From Lysobacteraceae bacterium (GTDB lineage Bacteria > Pseudomonadota > Gammaproteobacteria > Xanthomonadales > Xanthomonadaceae), in assembly GCA_017990865.1 (NCBI GenBank), contig JAGNNB010000184.1, positions 1 to 6,270 on the forward strand: a DNA stretch of 6,270 nt, given 5' to 3'. A program made the translations under genes and the position numbers. The notes below the pieces were generated by a model that searched no databases, was not told the origin of the DNA, and saw only the letters and a program-made list of their open reading frames with translations. Below are positions 1 to 6,193 of the stretch, piece by piece (the first letter of the stretch is position 1; every line of letters starts with the position of its first letter).

Positions 1-1
1 C

Positions 2-142
2 TCCGCGGGCGGCACCATCCTGACCACGTTCTATCTGGTGCTGTTCATGGAGATCGACACGATCATCATGACCTTGATCTCGATTTCGCTCGCCATCGGC
101 ATCGCGTTGTTCTTCGTCGGGAGGCGTCACGATGTGCACTAA
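2..142 (+). CDS. 3' end of a membrane protein, probably the membrane half of a split MFS-like/spermidine synthase pair
   Basis: Only the last 46 codons and the TAA stop are present; the gene begins upstream of the window. The visible peptide starts SAGGTILTTFYLVLF, continues through a short polar turn (MEIDT), and ends in a hydrophobic segment of about 20 residues (IIMTLISISLAIGIALFFVG) followed by a basic tail RRHDVH. The pattern G-x-I-L-T-T-F-Y-L-V then a new hydrophobic helix resembles the last membrane helices of the transporter-like region of 'fused MFS/spermidine synthase' proteins. The next gene supplies exactly the missing synthase domain and overlaps this one by 11 bp, which supports that reading. 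The basic end suggests a cytoplasmic C-terminus by the positive-inside rule. The assignment rests on 46 residues and context, so the membrane nature is firm but the family is tentative. Confidence 0.6.
   Translation, partial: SAGGTILTTFYLVLFMEIDTIIMTLISISLAIGIALFFVGRRHDVH
119..124 (+). promoter_or_regulatory. Ribosome binding site for the spermidine-synthase-like gene
   Basis: GGGAGG lies seven bases before the ATG at 132, inside the coding sequence of the upstream membrane gene. It fixes the start of the downstream gene and, with the 11-bp gene overlap, suggests translational coupling of the two. Confidence 0.7.
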
Positions 143-1049
143 CCGTCTGCGTACCGCCGTTTGCGCCGCCGTGTTGACGCTCGCGGTCGCGCTGCCGGCG
201 CCCGCGCGCAACGCGGTCGATCTGATCGGCGCGCGTATCGTGCATCGCGAAAAATCGGTGTATCGCAACGTGATGGTGACTGAGAACGCGGTCCATCGCT
301 GCATGATCTTCACCCGGCGGATCCGTCTGCTGCAGACCTGCATCGACCGCAAAGCCACCGACAAGCTGGTCCTGCCCTACTCCCACGGCATGATGACCGC
401 GATGATCGCGCACCCCAACGCCAAGCGCGCTTTGATCATCGGGCTCGGCGGCGGCGTGATCACGCGCGCGGTACGCGATGTCGCGCCGGATATCCATGTC
501 GATACCGTCGAACTCGACCCTGCGGTCGTCGATGTCGCGAAACGCTACTTCGGGTTCCGCGAAGACCCGCAGGTGAAGGCGTACGTGAACGACGGGCGCG
601 TGTTCATCCGTCAGCAAAACCGCAAGAAGGAACATTACGACATCGTGATGATCGACGCCTGCGACAACGATTTCGTGCCGGAGCATCTGCTGACCGAAGA
701 ATTCATGCGCGAAATCCAAACGCTGCTGAACCCCGGCGGCGTCGTCGTCGCCAATTCGTTCTCGAAAGGCCGGCTCGTCTATCACGAATCCGCGACCTAC
801 CGTTCGGTCTTCCGCAATGTGCTGGAGGTCGATGTCGACGGCGGCAACCGCATCATTCTGGCGGGCCGCGACGGCGACCTCAATGTGGCGCGGCTCAAGC
901 GCAACCTGGAGACGGCGACGCCGAGATTCGAGCGAATTGGCGTTTCCGCGCCTTATCTGGTCTCCATCGCCCGCACGTCGGCCGACCCGAAAGGCGCACG
1001 GCCGCTGACGGACAAGTATTCGCCCGCCAACCTGCTCTTCGGCGATTGA
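132..1049 (+). CDS. Spermidine synthase-like (aminopropyltransferase-fold) protein with hydrophobic N-terminus
   Basis: This 305-residue protein has the Rossmann-type methyltransferase fold of spermidine synthases. The nucleotide-binding loop is LIIGLGGG (residues 101-108), followed by the acidic strand end VELDP (126-130) and YVNDGR (151-156), where D154 should contact the adenine side. The IDACD segment (174-178) keeps both aspartates, D175 and D178, at the place of the DSSD motif that holds the catalytic Asp in SpeE. The usual YHE substrate motif appears as YSHGMM (83-88), and the SpeE GGGDGG loop is GLGGG, as in membrane-fused homologues. Residues 8-25 are hydrophobic and end in A-P-A, so they could be a cleavable signal peptide or a last membrane helix. 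The start is supported by GGGAGG at 119-124. The gene overlaps the membrane gene by 11 bp and probably works with its product. Whether it makes spermidine or another product is not decidable here. Confidence 0.8.
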   Translation: MCTNRLRTAVCAAVLTLAVALPAPARNAVDLIGARIVHREKSVYRNVMVTENAVHRCMIFTRRIRLLQTCIDRKATDKLVLPYSHGMMTAMIAHPNAKRALIIGLGGGVITRAVRDVAPDIHVDTVELDPAVVDVAKRYFGFREDPQVKAYVNDGRVFIRQQNRKKEHYDIVMIDACDNDFVPEHLLTEEFMREIQTLLNPGGVVVANSFSKGRLVYHESATYRSVFRNVLEVDVDGGNRIILAGRDGDLNVARLKRNLETATPRFERIGVSAPYLVSIARTSADPKGARPLTDKYSPANLLFGD

Positions 1050-1109
1050 CGCACGAGCGGCAGCCGGACGACCGCCGCCGCGACGAACGCTTGAAAAATC
1101 CCAGGATCG

Positions 1110-1129
1110 CGCAGACTTAGCGGTCTGCG
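1110..1129. repeat. Inverted repeat, 7-bp perfect stem with 6-base loop
   Basis: CGCAGAC (1110-1116) and GTCTGCG (1123-1129) are perfect reverse complements around TTAGCG. No T-run follows immediately on either strand, so it is not a canonical Rho-independent terminator. It lies in the 148-bp gap (1050-1197) between the synthase-like gene and cnoX, which holds no gene I can support. It could be an RNA hairpin ending the upstream transcript, a leader structure of cnoX, or an operator. Confidence 0.5.
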
Positions 1130-1197
1130 ATACGAATTACAGAAGCGGGCACTCGCCTTCGAACCCGCAGTTCCCCGACCCCACCGAGACGCCCCGC

Positions 1198-2064
1198 ATG
1201 CCTTCCGCTCATCCTCCCGTTTTCGACGCCACCGCCGAACGCTTCGAAGCCGACGTCATCCAACGTTCGCTGCAGACGCCGGTCCTGATCGACTTCTGGG
1301 CCGCGTGGTGCCAGCCCTGCAAGATCATCGGCCCGATCCTGGAAAAACTCGCCGCCGAGTACAACGGCGCGTTCGTGCTCGCGAAGATCGATGTCGAAGC
1401 CGAACAGGAATTGGCCGCCGCGTTTCGCATCCAATCGATTCCGACCGTCGTGCTGGTGAAGGACGGCCAATTGACCGATGGCTTCCAGGGCGCGCTGCCC
1501 GAAGGGCAATTGCGCGAATTCCTCAAAACGCACGGCATCGAACCGGCGCAAGCGGCCGAACCCGAGGCGCCCGAAGTCGCGCCCGTCGCGAACCCGGCGG
1601 CCGATGCCGAACGCCTGCGCCTGGCGATCGCGAACGAACCGGAGAACGCCGAACTCAAACTGCAACTCGCGCTTGCGCTGTCGCAATTGGGCGAAGCGCG
1701 CGAAGCGGAGAGCTTGCTGGACGCGTTGCCGGCGAATCTGTCCACCGACGATCGCGCCATCCGCGCACGCGCGCGCTTGGGTTTCGCCGCTTTGCTCAAA
1801 GACGCGCCGCCCGCCGCCGTGTTGGAAGCCGCCGTCGCCGTCGATCCGAACGATCTGAACGCACGCCACCTGCTGGGCGCGCATCGGCTGGTCGCCGGCG
1901 ACACCGAGGCGGGCCTGGAAGAATTCCTGGAAATGCTGCGTCGCGACCGCGGTTTTCGCGAAGGCCTGGCGCGCAAAAGCCTGATCGACGCCTTCAACAC
2001 CATCGAGGACGAAGACGTGGTCGGCCGCTATCGCCGCAAGATGGCCTCCTTGCTGCTGGTCTGA
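1198..2064 (+). CDS. cnoX: CnoX/YbbN-type thioredoxin-TPR co-chaperone
   Basis: The product has 288 residues, normal for CnoX. Residues 8-112 form a thioredoxin domain: FWAAWCQPCK places the active-site dithiol at C38 and C41, and IPT at 81-83 gives the cis-proline P82. A proline/alanine/glutamate-rich linker (about 117-137) leads to an all-helical TPR-type region (about 138-288) ending FNTIEDEDVVGRYRRKMASLLLV, the typical CnoX tail. CnoX is a cytoplasmic holdase that protects proteins during bleach or oxidative stress and hands them to GroEL/ES or DnaK. E. coli CnoX lacks the redox-active pair, but this one keeps both cysteines and may also be an active oxidoreductase, as reported for the Caulobacter type. 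No strong Shine-Dalgarno precedes the ATG, only GAGA at 1186-1189. The DUF4442 gene follows after 6 bp, so the two are likely cotranscribed. Confidence 0.9.
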   Translation: MPSAHPPVFDATAERFEADVIQRSLQTPVLIDFWAAWCQPCKIIGPILEKLAAEYNGAFVLAKIDVEAEQELAAAFRIQSIPTVVLVKDGQLTDGFQGALPEGQLREFLKTHGIEPAQAAEPEAPEVAPVANPAADAERLRLAIANEPENAELKLQLALALSQLGEAREAESLLDALPANLSTDDRAIRARARLGFAALLKDAPPAAVLEAAVAVDPNDLNARHLLGAHRLVAGDTEAGLEEFLEMLRRDRGFREGLARKSLIDAFNTIEDEDVVGRYRRKMASLLLV

Positions 2065-2070
2065 CCGCTC

Positions 2071-2646
2071 ATGGCCGTGGGTTGGCTCGGAGGCATGACA
2101 CCGCGAAGACTGCGGCGGATATTGAATCTTTGGCCGCCGTATCTGTTCGCGGGCGTGCGCGTGGTCGCGATCGACGACGATTGGCGACGCGCGGTCGTCG
2201 AACTGCGCGCGCATTGGTGGAACCGCAACTACGTCGGCGTGCATTTCGGCGGCAGCCTGTTCGCGATGACTGATCCGTTCTGGATGCTGCTGACGATGAA
2301 CGCGCTGGGTAGCGAGTACTACGTCTGGGATCGCGAAGGCGCGATCGAATTCCTGAAACCCGGCCGCGGCACCGTGCGCGCCGCATTCGTGCTGGAAGAC
2401 GCCGCGCTCGACGAGATTCGCGCAGCGACCGACGGCGGCGACAAATACCTGCGCTGGTTCGAGACCCAGGTGATCGACGGCGAAGGCGAGATCGTCGCCC
2501 GCGTGCGCAAATGCTTGTACGTCAGGCGCAAGAAACGCCGCGATGCCCCGGAAGGCTCGGATCAAGGCGTCGGCGATGTCGTCGATGCGCGCGAACCCGG
2601 CAGCGGGACTTCCCATACCTCCGCACCGCCCGCGGCGGGCGCGTGA
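2071..2646 (+). CDS. DUF4442 hotdog-fold protein (PaaI-thioesterase-like)
   Basis: The core LRRILNLWPPYLFAG, then WNRNYVGVHFGG (residues 50-61), SLFAMTDPF (62-70), EFLKPGRGTV (93-102) and ARVRKCLYVRRKK (143-155) is the signature of DUF4442 proteins. These are small cytoplasmic hotdog-fold proteins related to PaaI thioesterases; their substrate is unknown, so acyl-CoA thioesterase activity is only a family-level guess. The start is uncertain. ATG 2071 sits 6 bp after cnoX without a clear ribosome site, while GGAGG at 2089-2093 is only one base before the in-frame ATG at 2095, too close to serve it. Translation may depend on coupling to cnoX. After residue 155, where family members normally end, comes a low-complexity tail of 36 residues, most of it antisense to the end of the convergent gene; it looks like read-on after loss of an earlier stop. 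Confidence 0.85.
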   Translation: MAVGWLGGMTPRRLRRILNLWPPYLFAGVRVVAIDDDWRRAVVELRAHWWNRNYVGVHFGGSLFAMTDPFWMLLTMNALGSEYYVWDREGAIEFLKPGRGTVRAAFVLEDAALDEIRAATDGGDKYLRWFETQVIDGEGEIVARVRKCLYVRRKKRRDAPEGSDQGVGDVVDAREPGSGTSHTSAPPAAGA

Positions 2647-3962
2647 AGCGAGAGGCGTAACCCGCGACCGTCCTCGCTCAACGCGACATCGCGCTGCGGC
2701 GTTTTCGATTCGGTCGCCAGCGCTCCGGCGCGCGCGGATAGCGGGACATTCGCCGATTCCCCGCGCAAACGCAGCAACCCCGCCATCAGTTCGATCCGCG
2801 CGTTCGCGTCCTGCAGGCGTTTCGCGTAGACCGAATAGTCCGGCGCGGCGATTTGGGCGAGGATGCAGCCGCCGAAATTGCCGGCACAACCGAAGCGCAA
2901 CCAATCGCGCGGCATCTTCGTCGCGATCACGGGATCGTCCGCGGCGATCGCGCGATCGATCTCTTCGCCGCAGTACTGCGCGAAATACGGAGCGATTTCC
3001 GCGACCGTGCGCTCCGGGTCGTAAATCACGGTGTTCGCCCAGCCTTTCCACCACACGCTTCGCGCGCCGTCGATCGCTTCCCCGCCGCGCAAACCGGCGG
3101 CGACGAAGGCGAATTCGCCGCGCATCGCACGGCACAGCGAACGCTCCTCCGCGTTCGGGGCGACGAAGGCCGCATCGCAGGCGGGCGGCAAAGCCACGTC
3201 GTTCGGCGTCCGCGCCAGCATCTCGGCGAGTAACCGGGCATAGGCGTCGCTGGCGAGATTGGTCGCGACCAGTCGAGCGATCAGCGCATCGCTGCCCGCG
3301 CCGATGCGGCGCAGAGTCGCGATGTTGCGGCACACGCCATCAAAGGCGGTGGCGCGGTCGCCGTTCGCGAACGCCCAGGCGTGGCGCGTCATCGGCCAAC
3401 CAAGAAATCGGAATTGAGGCAGCGGCGCGTCGACGCGCTCGCCGAAACCCAGGCTGGTACGGTCGTAGCGCGACAAGGCGTCGACGCGATCGAGCAAAGC
3501 CGCGTTGCGTTCCAACAGCGCGGCGTAAGCGTCCAGATCCGCCTCCACTGTTTTCAGGCAATCGTCTTTCGCCGCGCAAAACCTCTGCGCATCCGCTTTG
3601 GTGGGAGTTTGGTCGGGATAACGCTCGGCGGCGACGCTGCGGTAGCCAACCGCGCCGATGCCCGTGGCGTCGCCGGACATCGCGAGTCCCGGCTCAGGGA
3701 TAGCGGCGATCTTGCCAGCGTCCTCCGCATACACCGCAGCCAGGGCCGTCTCGGGGACGGCATAAGGCAGGGTCCAAAGCGCCGGAAACGCATCGCGCTC
3801 GGTCGCCATGGGCTGCAGGATCGCCAATGCGGCCAGCGCGGCCTGTTGTTCGGCCTTCGGCGGCGAGAACCGGGCGACCGCCCAAACGGTCACGACCGCA
3901 CCCACCGCGAGGAACACCAGCCACGCCCAGCCGCGCCGGGCTCCGAATCGCTTTCGCGTCAT
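2562..3962 (-). CDS. Unrecognised membrane-anchored, cysteine-containing extracytoplasmic protein
   Basis: I do not recognise a named family. From the ATG at 3962 the product has 466 residues: a basic start (MTRKRFGARR), one hydrophobic helix at about 11-31, then a large soluble part. This is an N-in, C-out anchor, so the bulk should be periplasmic. The soluble part has eight cysteines (129, 135, 211, 262, 277, 331, 359, 366), an even number compatible with disulfides. It is mainly alpha-helical in character and has a W/Y-rich middle (SVWWKGWANTVIYDPE, 302-317). It ends with a beta-like stretch GRGLRLSLHAP and EVWEVPLP. A longer frame reaches an ATG at 4046, but its extra 28 residues are polar, precede the membrane helix and cover the presumed regulatory region, so I prefer 3962. 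The gene is divergent from the kinase gene and its last 85 bp overlap the DUF4442 gene tail to tail. Confidence 0.7.
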   Translation of the reverse strand: MTRKRFGARRGWAWLVFLAVGAVVTVWAVARFSPPKAEQQAALAALAILQPMATERDAFPALWTLPYAVPETALAAVYAEDAGKIAAIPEPGLAMSGDATGIGAVGYRSVAAERYPDQTPTKADAQRFCAAKDDCLKTVEADLDAYAALLERNAALLDRVDALSRYDRTSLGFGERVDAPLPQFRFLGWPMTRHAWAFANGDRATAFDGVCRNIATLRRIGAGSDALIARLVATNLASDAYARLLAEMLARTPNDVALPPACDAAFVAPNAEERSLCRAMRGEFAFVAAGLRGGEAIDGARSVWWKGWANTVIYDPERTVAEIAPYFAQYCGEEIDRAIAADDPVIATKMPRDWLRFGCAGNFGGCILAQIAAPDYSVYAKRLQDANARIELMAGLLRLRGESANVPLSARAGALATESKTPQRDVALSEDGRGLRLSLHAPAAGGAEVWEVPLPGSRASTTSPTP

Positions 3963-4001
3963 CCTGTCCCGCCTTCTAATGAGAAAACCGTCAATAATCG
4001 C

Positions 4002-4019
4002 AGTGTAAGCGCATTCACT
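4002..4019. repeat. 18-bp imperfect palindrome, candidate operator
   Basis: AGTGTAAGCGCATTCACT matches its own reverse complement at 14 of 18 positions (7 of 9 pairs), with outer arms AGTG/CACT and a GCGC centre. It lies in the divergent gap and overlaps the possible -35 box of the kinase promoter, a placement suited to a repressor site. No specific regulator can be named. Confidence 0.35.
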
Positions 4020-4042
4020 CCGCCGCCCCGGACGGGTATCCT
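4014..4042 (+). promoter_or_regulatory. Possible sigma-70-type promoter of the kinase gene
   Basis: TTCACT (4014-4019, 4/6 to TTGACA) and TATCCT (4037-4042, 4/6 to TATAAT) are spaced by 17 bases. Initiation would fall near 4049, giving a leader of about 24 bases before the ATG. The boxes are weak matches, so this is a candidate only. Confidence 0.3.
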
Positions 4043-4063
4043 GCACTCGCGGTAACAGGGGAT

Positions 4064-4068
4064 AAGGA
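4064..4068 (+). promoter_or_regulatory. Ribosome binding site of the kinase gene
   Basis: AAGGA lies four bases before the ATG at 4073, within a purine-rich run GGGGATAAGGA starting at 4058. It supports 4073 as the start. Confidence 0.6.
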
Positions 4069-4072
4069 CACG

Positions 4073-6118
4073 ATGCCGATACTGAACAAGCCCAGCGGAC
4101 AGCCGTTGCCCGAGATCGTGGGCTACAAAATGCTGCGCGTGCTGGGCAACGGCGGCATGTCGACGGTGTATCTGGCCCAACAATTGTCCCTAGGCCGGGA
4201 AGTCGCGATCAAAGTCATGCTGCCCGAAGCGCTGGCCGACGAAACCGGGCGCCGCCGCTTCGAGAACGAGGCGCGGACGATCGCCCGCCTGGACCACCCG
4301 CACATCGTCAAAATCCATGAAGTCGGCCGCACCGCTCAAGGGCTGCCCTATTACGTGATGGCGGTGCTGCGCCGCGGCCATATCGGCAAACGCCATGTGG
4401 CGCTGGACGAATCCAAGGTCCGCAATATCCTGCAGGCGCTGCTGTCGGCCCTGGGCTATGCCCACAGCCGCGGCGTGATCCATCGCGACGTCAAAGCCGA
4501 GAACGTGCTGTTCGACGAAGCCGACCGCGCGATGTTGACCGACTTCGGCATCGCCTTGCGCCGCGGCCACGGCTCGCGCGTCACCACCGACGGCGTGGCC
4601 GTCGGCAGCACCGCGTACATGGCGCCGGAACAGGCCCGCGGCGCCGAAGTGGATTTGCGCGCCGACCTCTACAGTTTGGCGGTGTTGGGCTGGGAAATGC
4701 TGGTCGGCAGCTTGCCGTATCAGGCCACCGACGCGCTTTCGATGGCGCTCAAGCATTTGCAGGACCCCATTCCGCGTTTGCCCGCGGAGTTGTCGCATTG
4801 GCAACGCTTCTTCGACCGCGCCTTGGCGAAAGCCCCGATCGATCGTTTCCCCGATGCGCCGAGCATGCTGGACGCAATGCATCAGGTGCCGCATGCGGAA
4901 CGCCAACCGATGCGCGCCGCATTCGCGCGTCTGCGCAGCAAATTCACCACGGCGCAGTGGTTGATGGCCGGCGGCGCGGTCGCCGCGATCGCGGTCGCCG
5001 GCGTCCTGTGGATGCCGCAACGGCAGCGACCCAACCCACCCGCTCCGCAGCCGCAAGACGTCGCCACGGCCGCGCAAAGCGGCGATGCCGCCGATTTCGA
5101 CCCGACCTTGGGCGCGCCCGAACCCGATCCCACCGGCGCCCTGCTGCGCGCCGCGCCCGAATCCGCCGCGCAGCCCTATGTCGGCGCCGCGCAGGAACAA
5201 CTTCAGCAACGTCGTCTGATCTCGCCGGCCGGCAACAACGCCTACGAAAGCGTCATGACCGCGTGGAGCACCGACCCCAGCCATCCTTCCCTGTCCCCGT
5301 TGACGACCCGCTTGGTCGATCAACTGTGCTCGGAAGCCGCGCGCCGCGTGCGTCAAGGCGAAGACGCCAGCGGTAAAGATCTGTTGGATCGCGCCCAGCG
5401 CCTGTCGCAACAAAACAGCGGTCACGATGCGCCGCGACTGAACCAAGTACGCAAGGAATTGAACGACGCGCTGACCGTGCGCATGACCCGCGCGGTGGAC
5501 AGCGGCGACCGCAAGGCCACGAAGACCATCCTCGCCAGCGCCAAGGCCTTCGATTTGCCGTCCTCGCAAATCGCCGCGCTGCAAGCCAAATCGACCAAGA
5601 CGGCACCGCCGGTCGAACGCGTCGTCGCCGTCTCCAGCGGCGAAGCCACCGTGACCTTGGCCAACGGCAAGACCGTCGCCGTTTCGCGCGTACCGATCAG
5701 TCGCGACAACTACGCCGACTTCGCCAAATCCACGCAACGCCCGGCGGCGCTGTGCCGCGAACGCGTCTCGCTGCTGCGCGTGATCGCGCCGAGAACGTGG
5801 GAGTCGCCCGGTTTTTCGCAATCGGGCAATCAAGCCGCCGTCTGCGTCTCCTGGCAAGACGCCGACGCTTACGCCCGTTGGCACAGTCAGCGCAAACAGT
5901 CGCGCTACCGCCTGCCGACCGCCGCCGAGGCGCAGGCCGTCGCGAAAGCCACGGCCGGCAAAGCCGTGGCCGAATGGGTCACCGACTGCGGCGCGGGTGG
6001 CTGCGGCCGACGCATGACCAACGGCAAGGGCTGGCGCACGACCGCCGCCTCCGGCCGCGCGTTGGACGCCGCACGCGGCTACGACGATGTGGGCTTCCGT
6101 CTGGTGCGCGAACTGTAG
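4073..6118 (+). CDS. Transmembrane Ser/Thr protein kinase with periplasmic FGE-sulfatase-like domain
   Basis: The 681-residue product has a cytoplasmic Hanks-type kinase domain (about 17-272). It shows glycine loop GNGGMSTVY (25-33), VAIK lysine K47, helix-C glutamate E66, HRDVKAEN with D139, K141 and N144, DFG at 157-159 and APE at 184-186, so it should be active. The hinge reads VMAVL instead of the common MEYV/L. One membrane helix lies at about 295-314, followed by a Pro/Ala/Gln-rich linker and a helical region (about 365-505). Residues from about 518 to 681 form an FGE-sulfatase-like domain: ISRDNYADF (542-550), CVSWQDADAYARW (591-603), YRLPTAAEA (612-620), VAEWVTDC (632-639) and GFRLVRE (674-680). 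This domain is shortened and lacks the catalytic cysteine pair near the end, so it is probably a sensor or binding module in the periplasm. Xanthomonads carry comparable kinases; the targets of this one are unknown. It is divergent from the cysteine-containing anchored protein. Confidence 0.9.
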   Translation: MPILNKPSGQPLPEIVGYKMLRVLGNGGMSTVYLAQQLSLGREVAIKVMLPEALADETGRRRFENEARTIARLDHPHIVKIHEVGRTAQGLPYYVMAVLRRGHIGKRHVALDESKVRNILQALLSALGYAHSRGVIHRDVKAENVLFDEADRAMLTDFGIALRRGHGSRVTTDGVAVGSTAYMAPEQARGAEVDLRADLYSLAVLGWEMLVGSLPYQATDALSMALKHLQDPIPRLPAELSHWQRFFDRALAKAPIDRFPDAPSMLDAMHQVPHAERQPMRAAFARLRSKFTTAQWLMAGGAVAAIAVAGVLWMPQRQRPNPPAPQPQDVATAAQSGDAADFDPTLGAPEPDPTGALLRAAPESAAQPYVGAAQEQLQQRRLISPAGNNAYESVMTAWSTDPSHPSLSPLTTRLVDQLCSEAARRVRQGEDASGKDLLDRAQRLSQQNSGHDAPRLNQVRKELNDALTVRMTRAVDSGDRKATKTILASAKAFDLPSSQIAALQAKSTKTAPPVERVVAVSSGEATVTLANGKTVAVSRVPISRDNYADFAKSTQRPAALCRERVSLLRVIAPRTWESPGFSQSGNQAAVCVSWQDADAYARWHSQRKQSRYRLPTAAEAQAVAKATAGKAVAEWVTDCGAGGCGRRMTNGKGWRTTAASGRALDAARGYDDVGFRLVREL

Positions 6119-6119
6119 G

Positions 6120-6157
6120 CCGGTCGCGCTTCGTCGTGAACGCGCTCGACCGGGTTT
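6120..6157 (+). terminator. Possible Rho-independent terminator after the kinase gene
   Basis: CCGGTCG (6120-6126) pairs with CGACCGG (6147-6153). Past a two-base bulge (6145-6146), CGC (6127-6129) pairs with GCG (6142-6144), closing a 12-base loop. Only GTTT follows, a poor T-tract. Its position two bases after the stop codon and just before the tRNA promoter fits a terminator. Confidence 0.5.
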
Positions 6158-6190
6158 CTGAATCGCGAACCGTCCGCTATACTGCCCGCC
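6155..6190 (+). promoter_or_regulatory. Promoter of tRNA-Leu with GC-rich discriminator
   Basis: TATACT (6178-6183) is a 5/6 match to the -10 consensus and lies 10 bases before the tRNA. The -35 region is weak; TTTCTG (6155-6160) sits at 17-base spacing. The bases after the -10 are GCCCGCC, an all-G/C discriminator of the kind found at stable-RNA promoters under growth-rate and ppGpp control. Confidence 0.6.
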
Positions 6191-6193
6191 CGC

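Larger units (their letters stand above)
3963..4072. promoter_or_regulatory. Divergent intergenic region between the unknown anchored protein and the kinase
   Basis: These 110 bases must hold the start signals of both divergent genes. The part from about 3979 to 4019 is visibly richer in A/T than the surroundings. On the minus strand, AAGG and GGGA-type purine stretches precede the ATG at 3962, but I see no convincing sigma-70 pair for that gene. Confidence 0.55.

Noticed and set aside
66..785. Minus-strand open frame of 239 codons opposite the synthase-like gene
   Set aside because: It is antisense to conserved synthase motifs and has no start signal or recognisable domain.
1050..1109. Possible terminator directly after the synthase-like gene
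   Set aside because: The sequence is G/C-rich with short self-complementary pieces, but there is no good stem followed by a T-run.
1117..3333. Very long minus-strand open frame (738 codons) across cnoX, DUF4442 and part of the minus-strand gene
   Set aside because: It is antisense to two recognisable protein families, its translation is Arg/Ala/Gly-rich without domains, and long antisense frames are expected from the strong GC3 codon bias.
2543..3703. Plus-strand open frame of 386 codons opposite the unknown anchored protein
   Set aside because: The product is almost wholly Arg/Ser/Pro/Ala, typical of a shadow frame. The minus-strand frame has a membrane helix, balanced composition and a sensible start.
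3963..4046. 28-residue N-terminal extension of the minus-strand gene to an ATG at 4046
   Set aside because: It would place polar residues ahead of the membrane anchor and run through the presumed promoter and palindrome; ATG 3962 is directly followed by a basic start and the helix.
4190..5884. Minus-strand open frame of 564 codons opposite the kinase gene
   Set aside because: The kinase frame has all catalytic motifs; the antisense product is low-complexity and shows no family resemblance.
5992..6016. C639-x4-C644 in the kinase as an FGE catalytic cysteine pair
   Set aside because: The spacing equals that of the catalytic pair in human FGE, but the position, right after EWVTDC and before the RGGSW-like segment, corresponds to a different, probably structural, cysteine pair of FGE-like domains.
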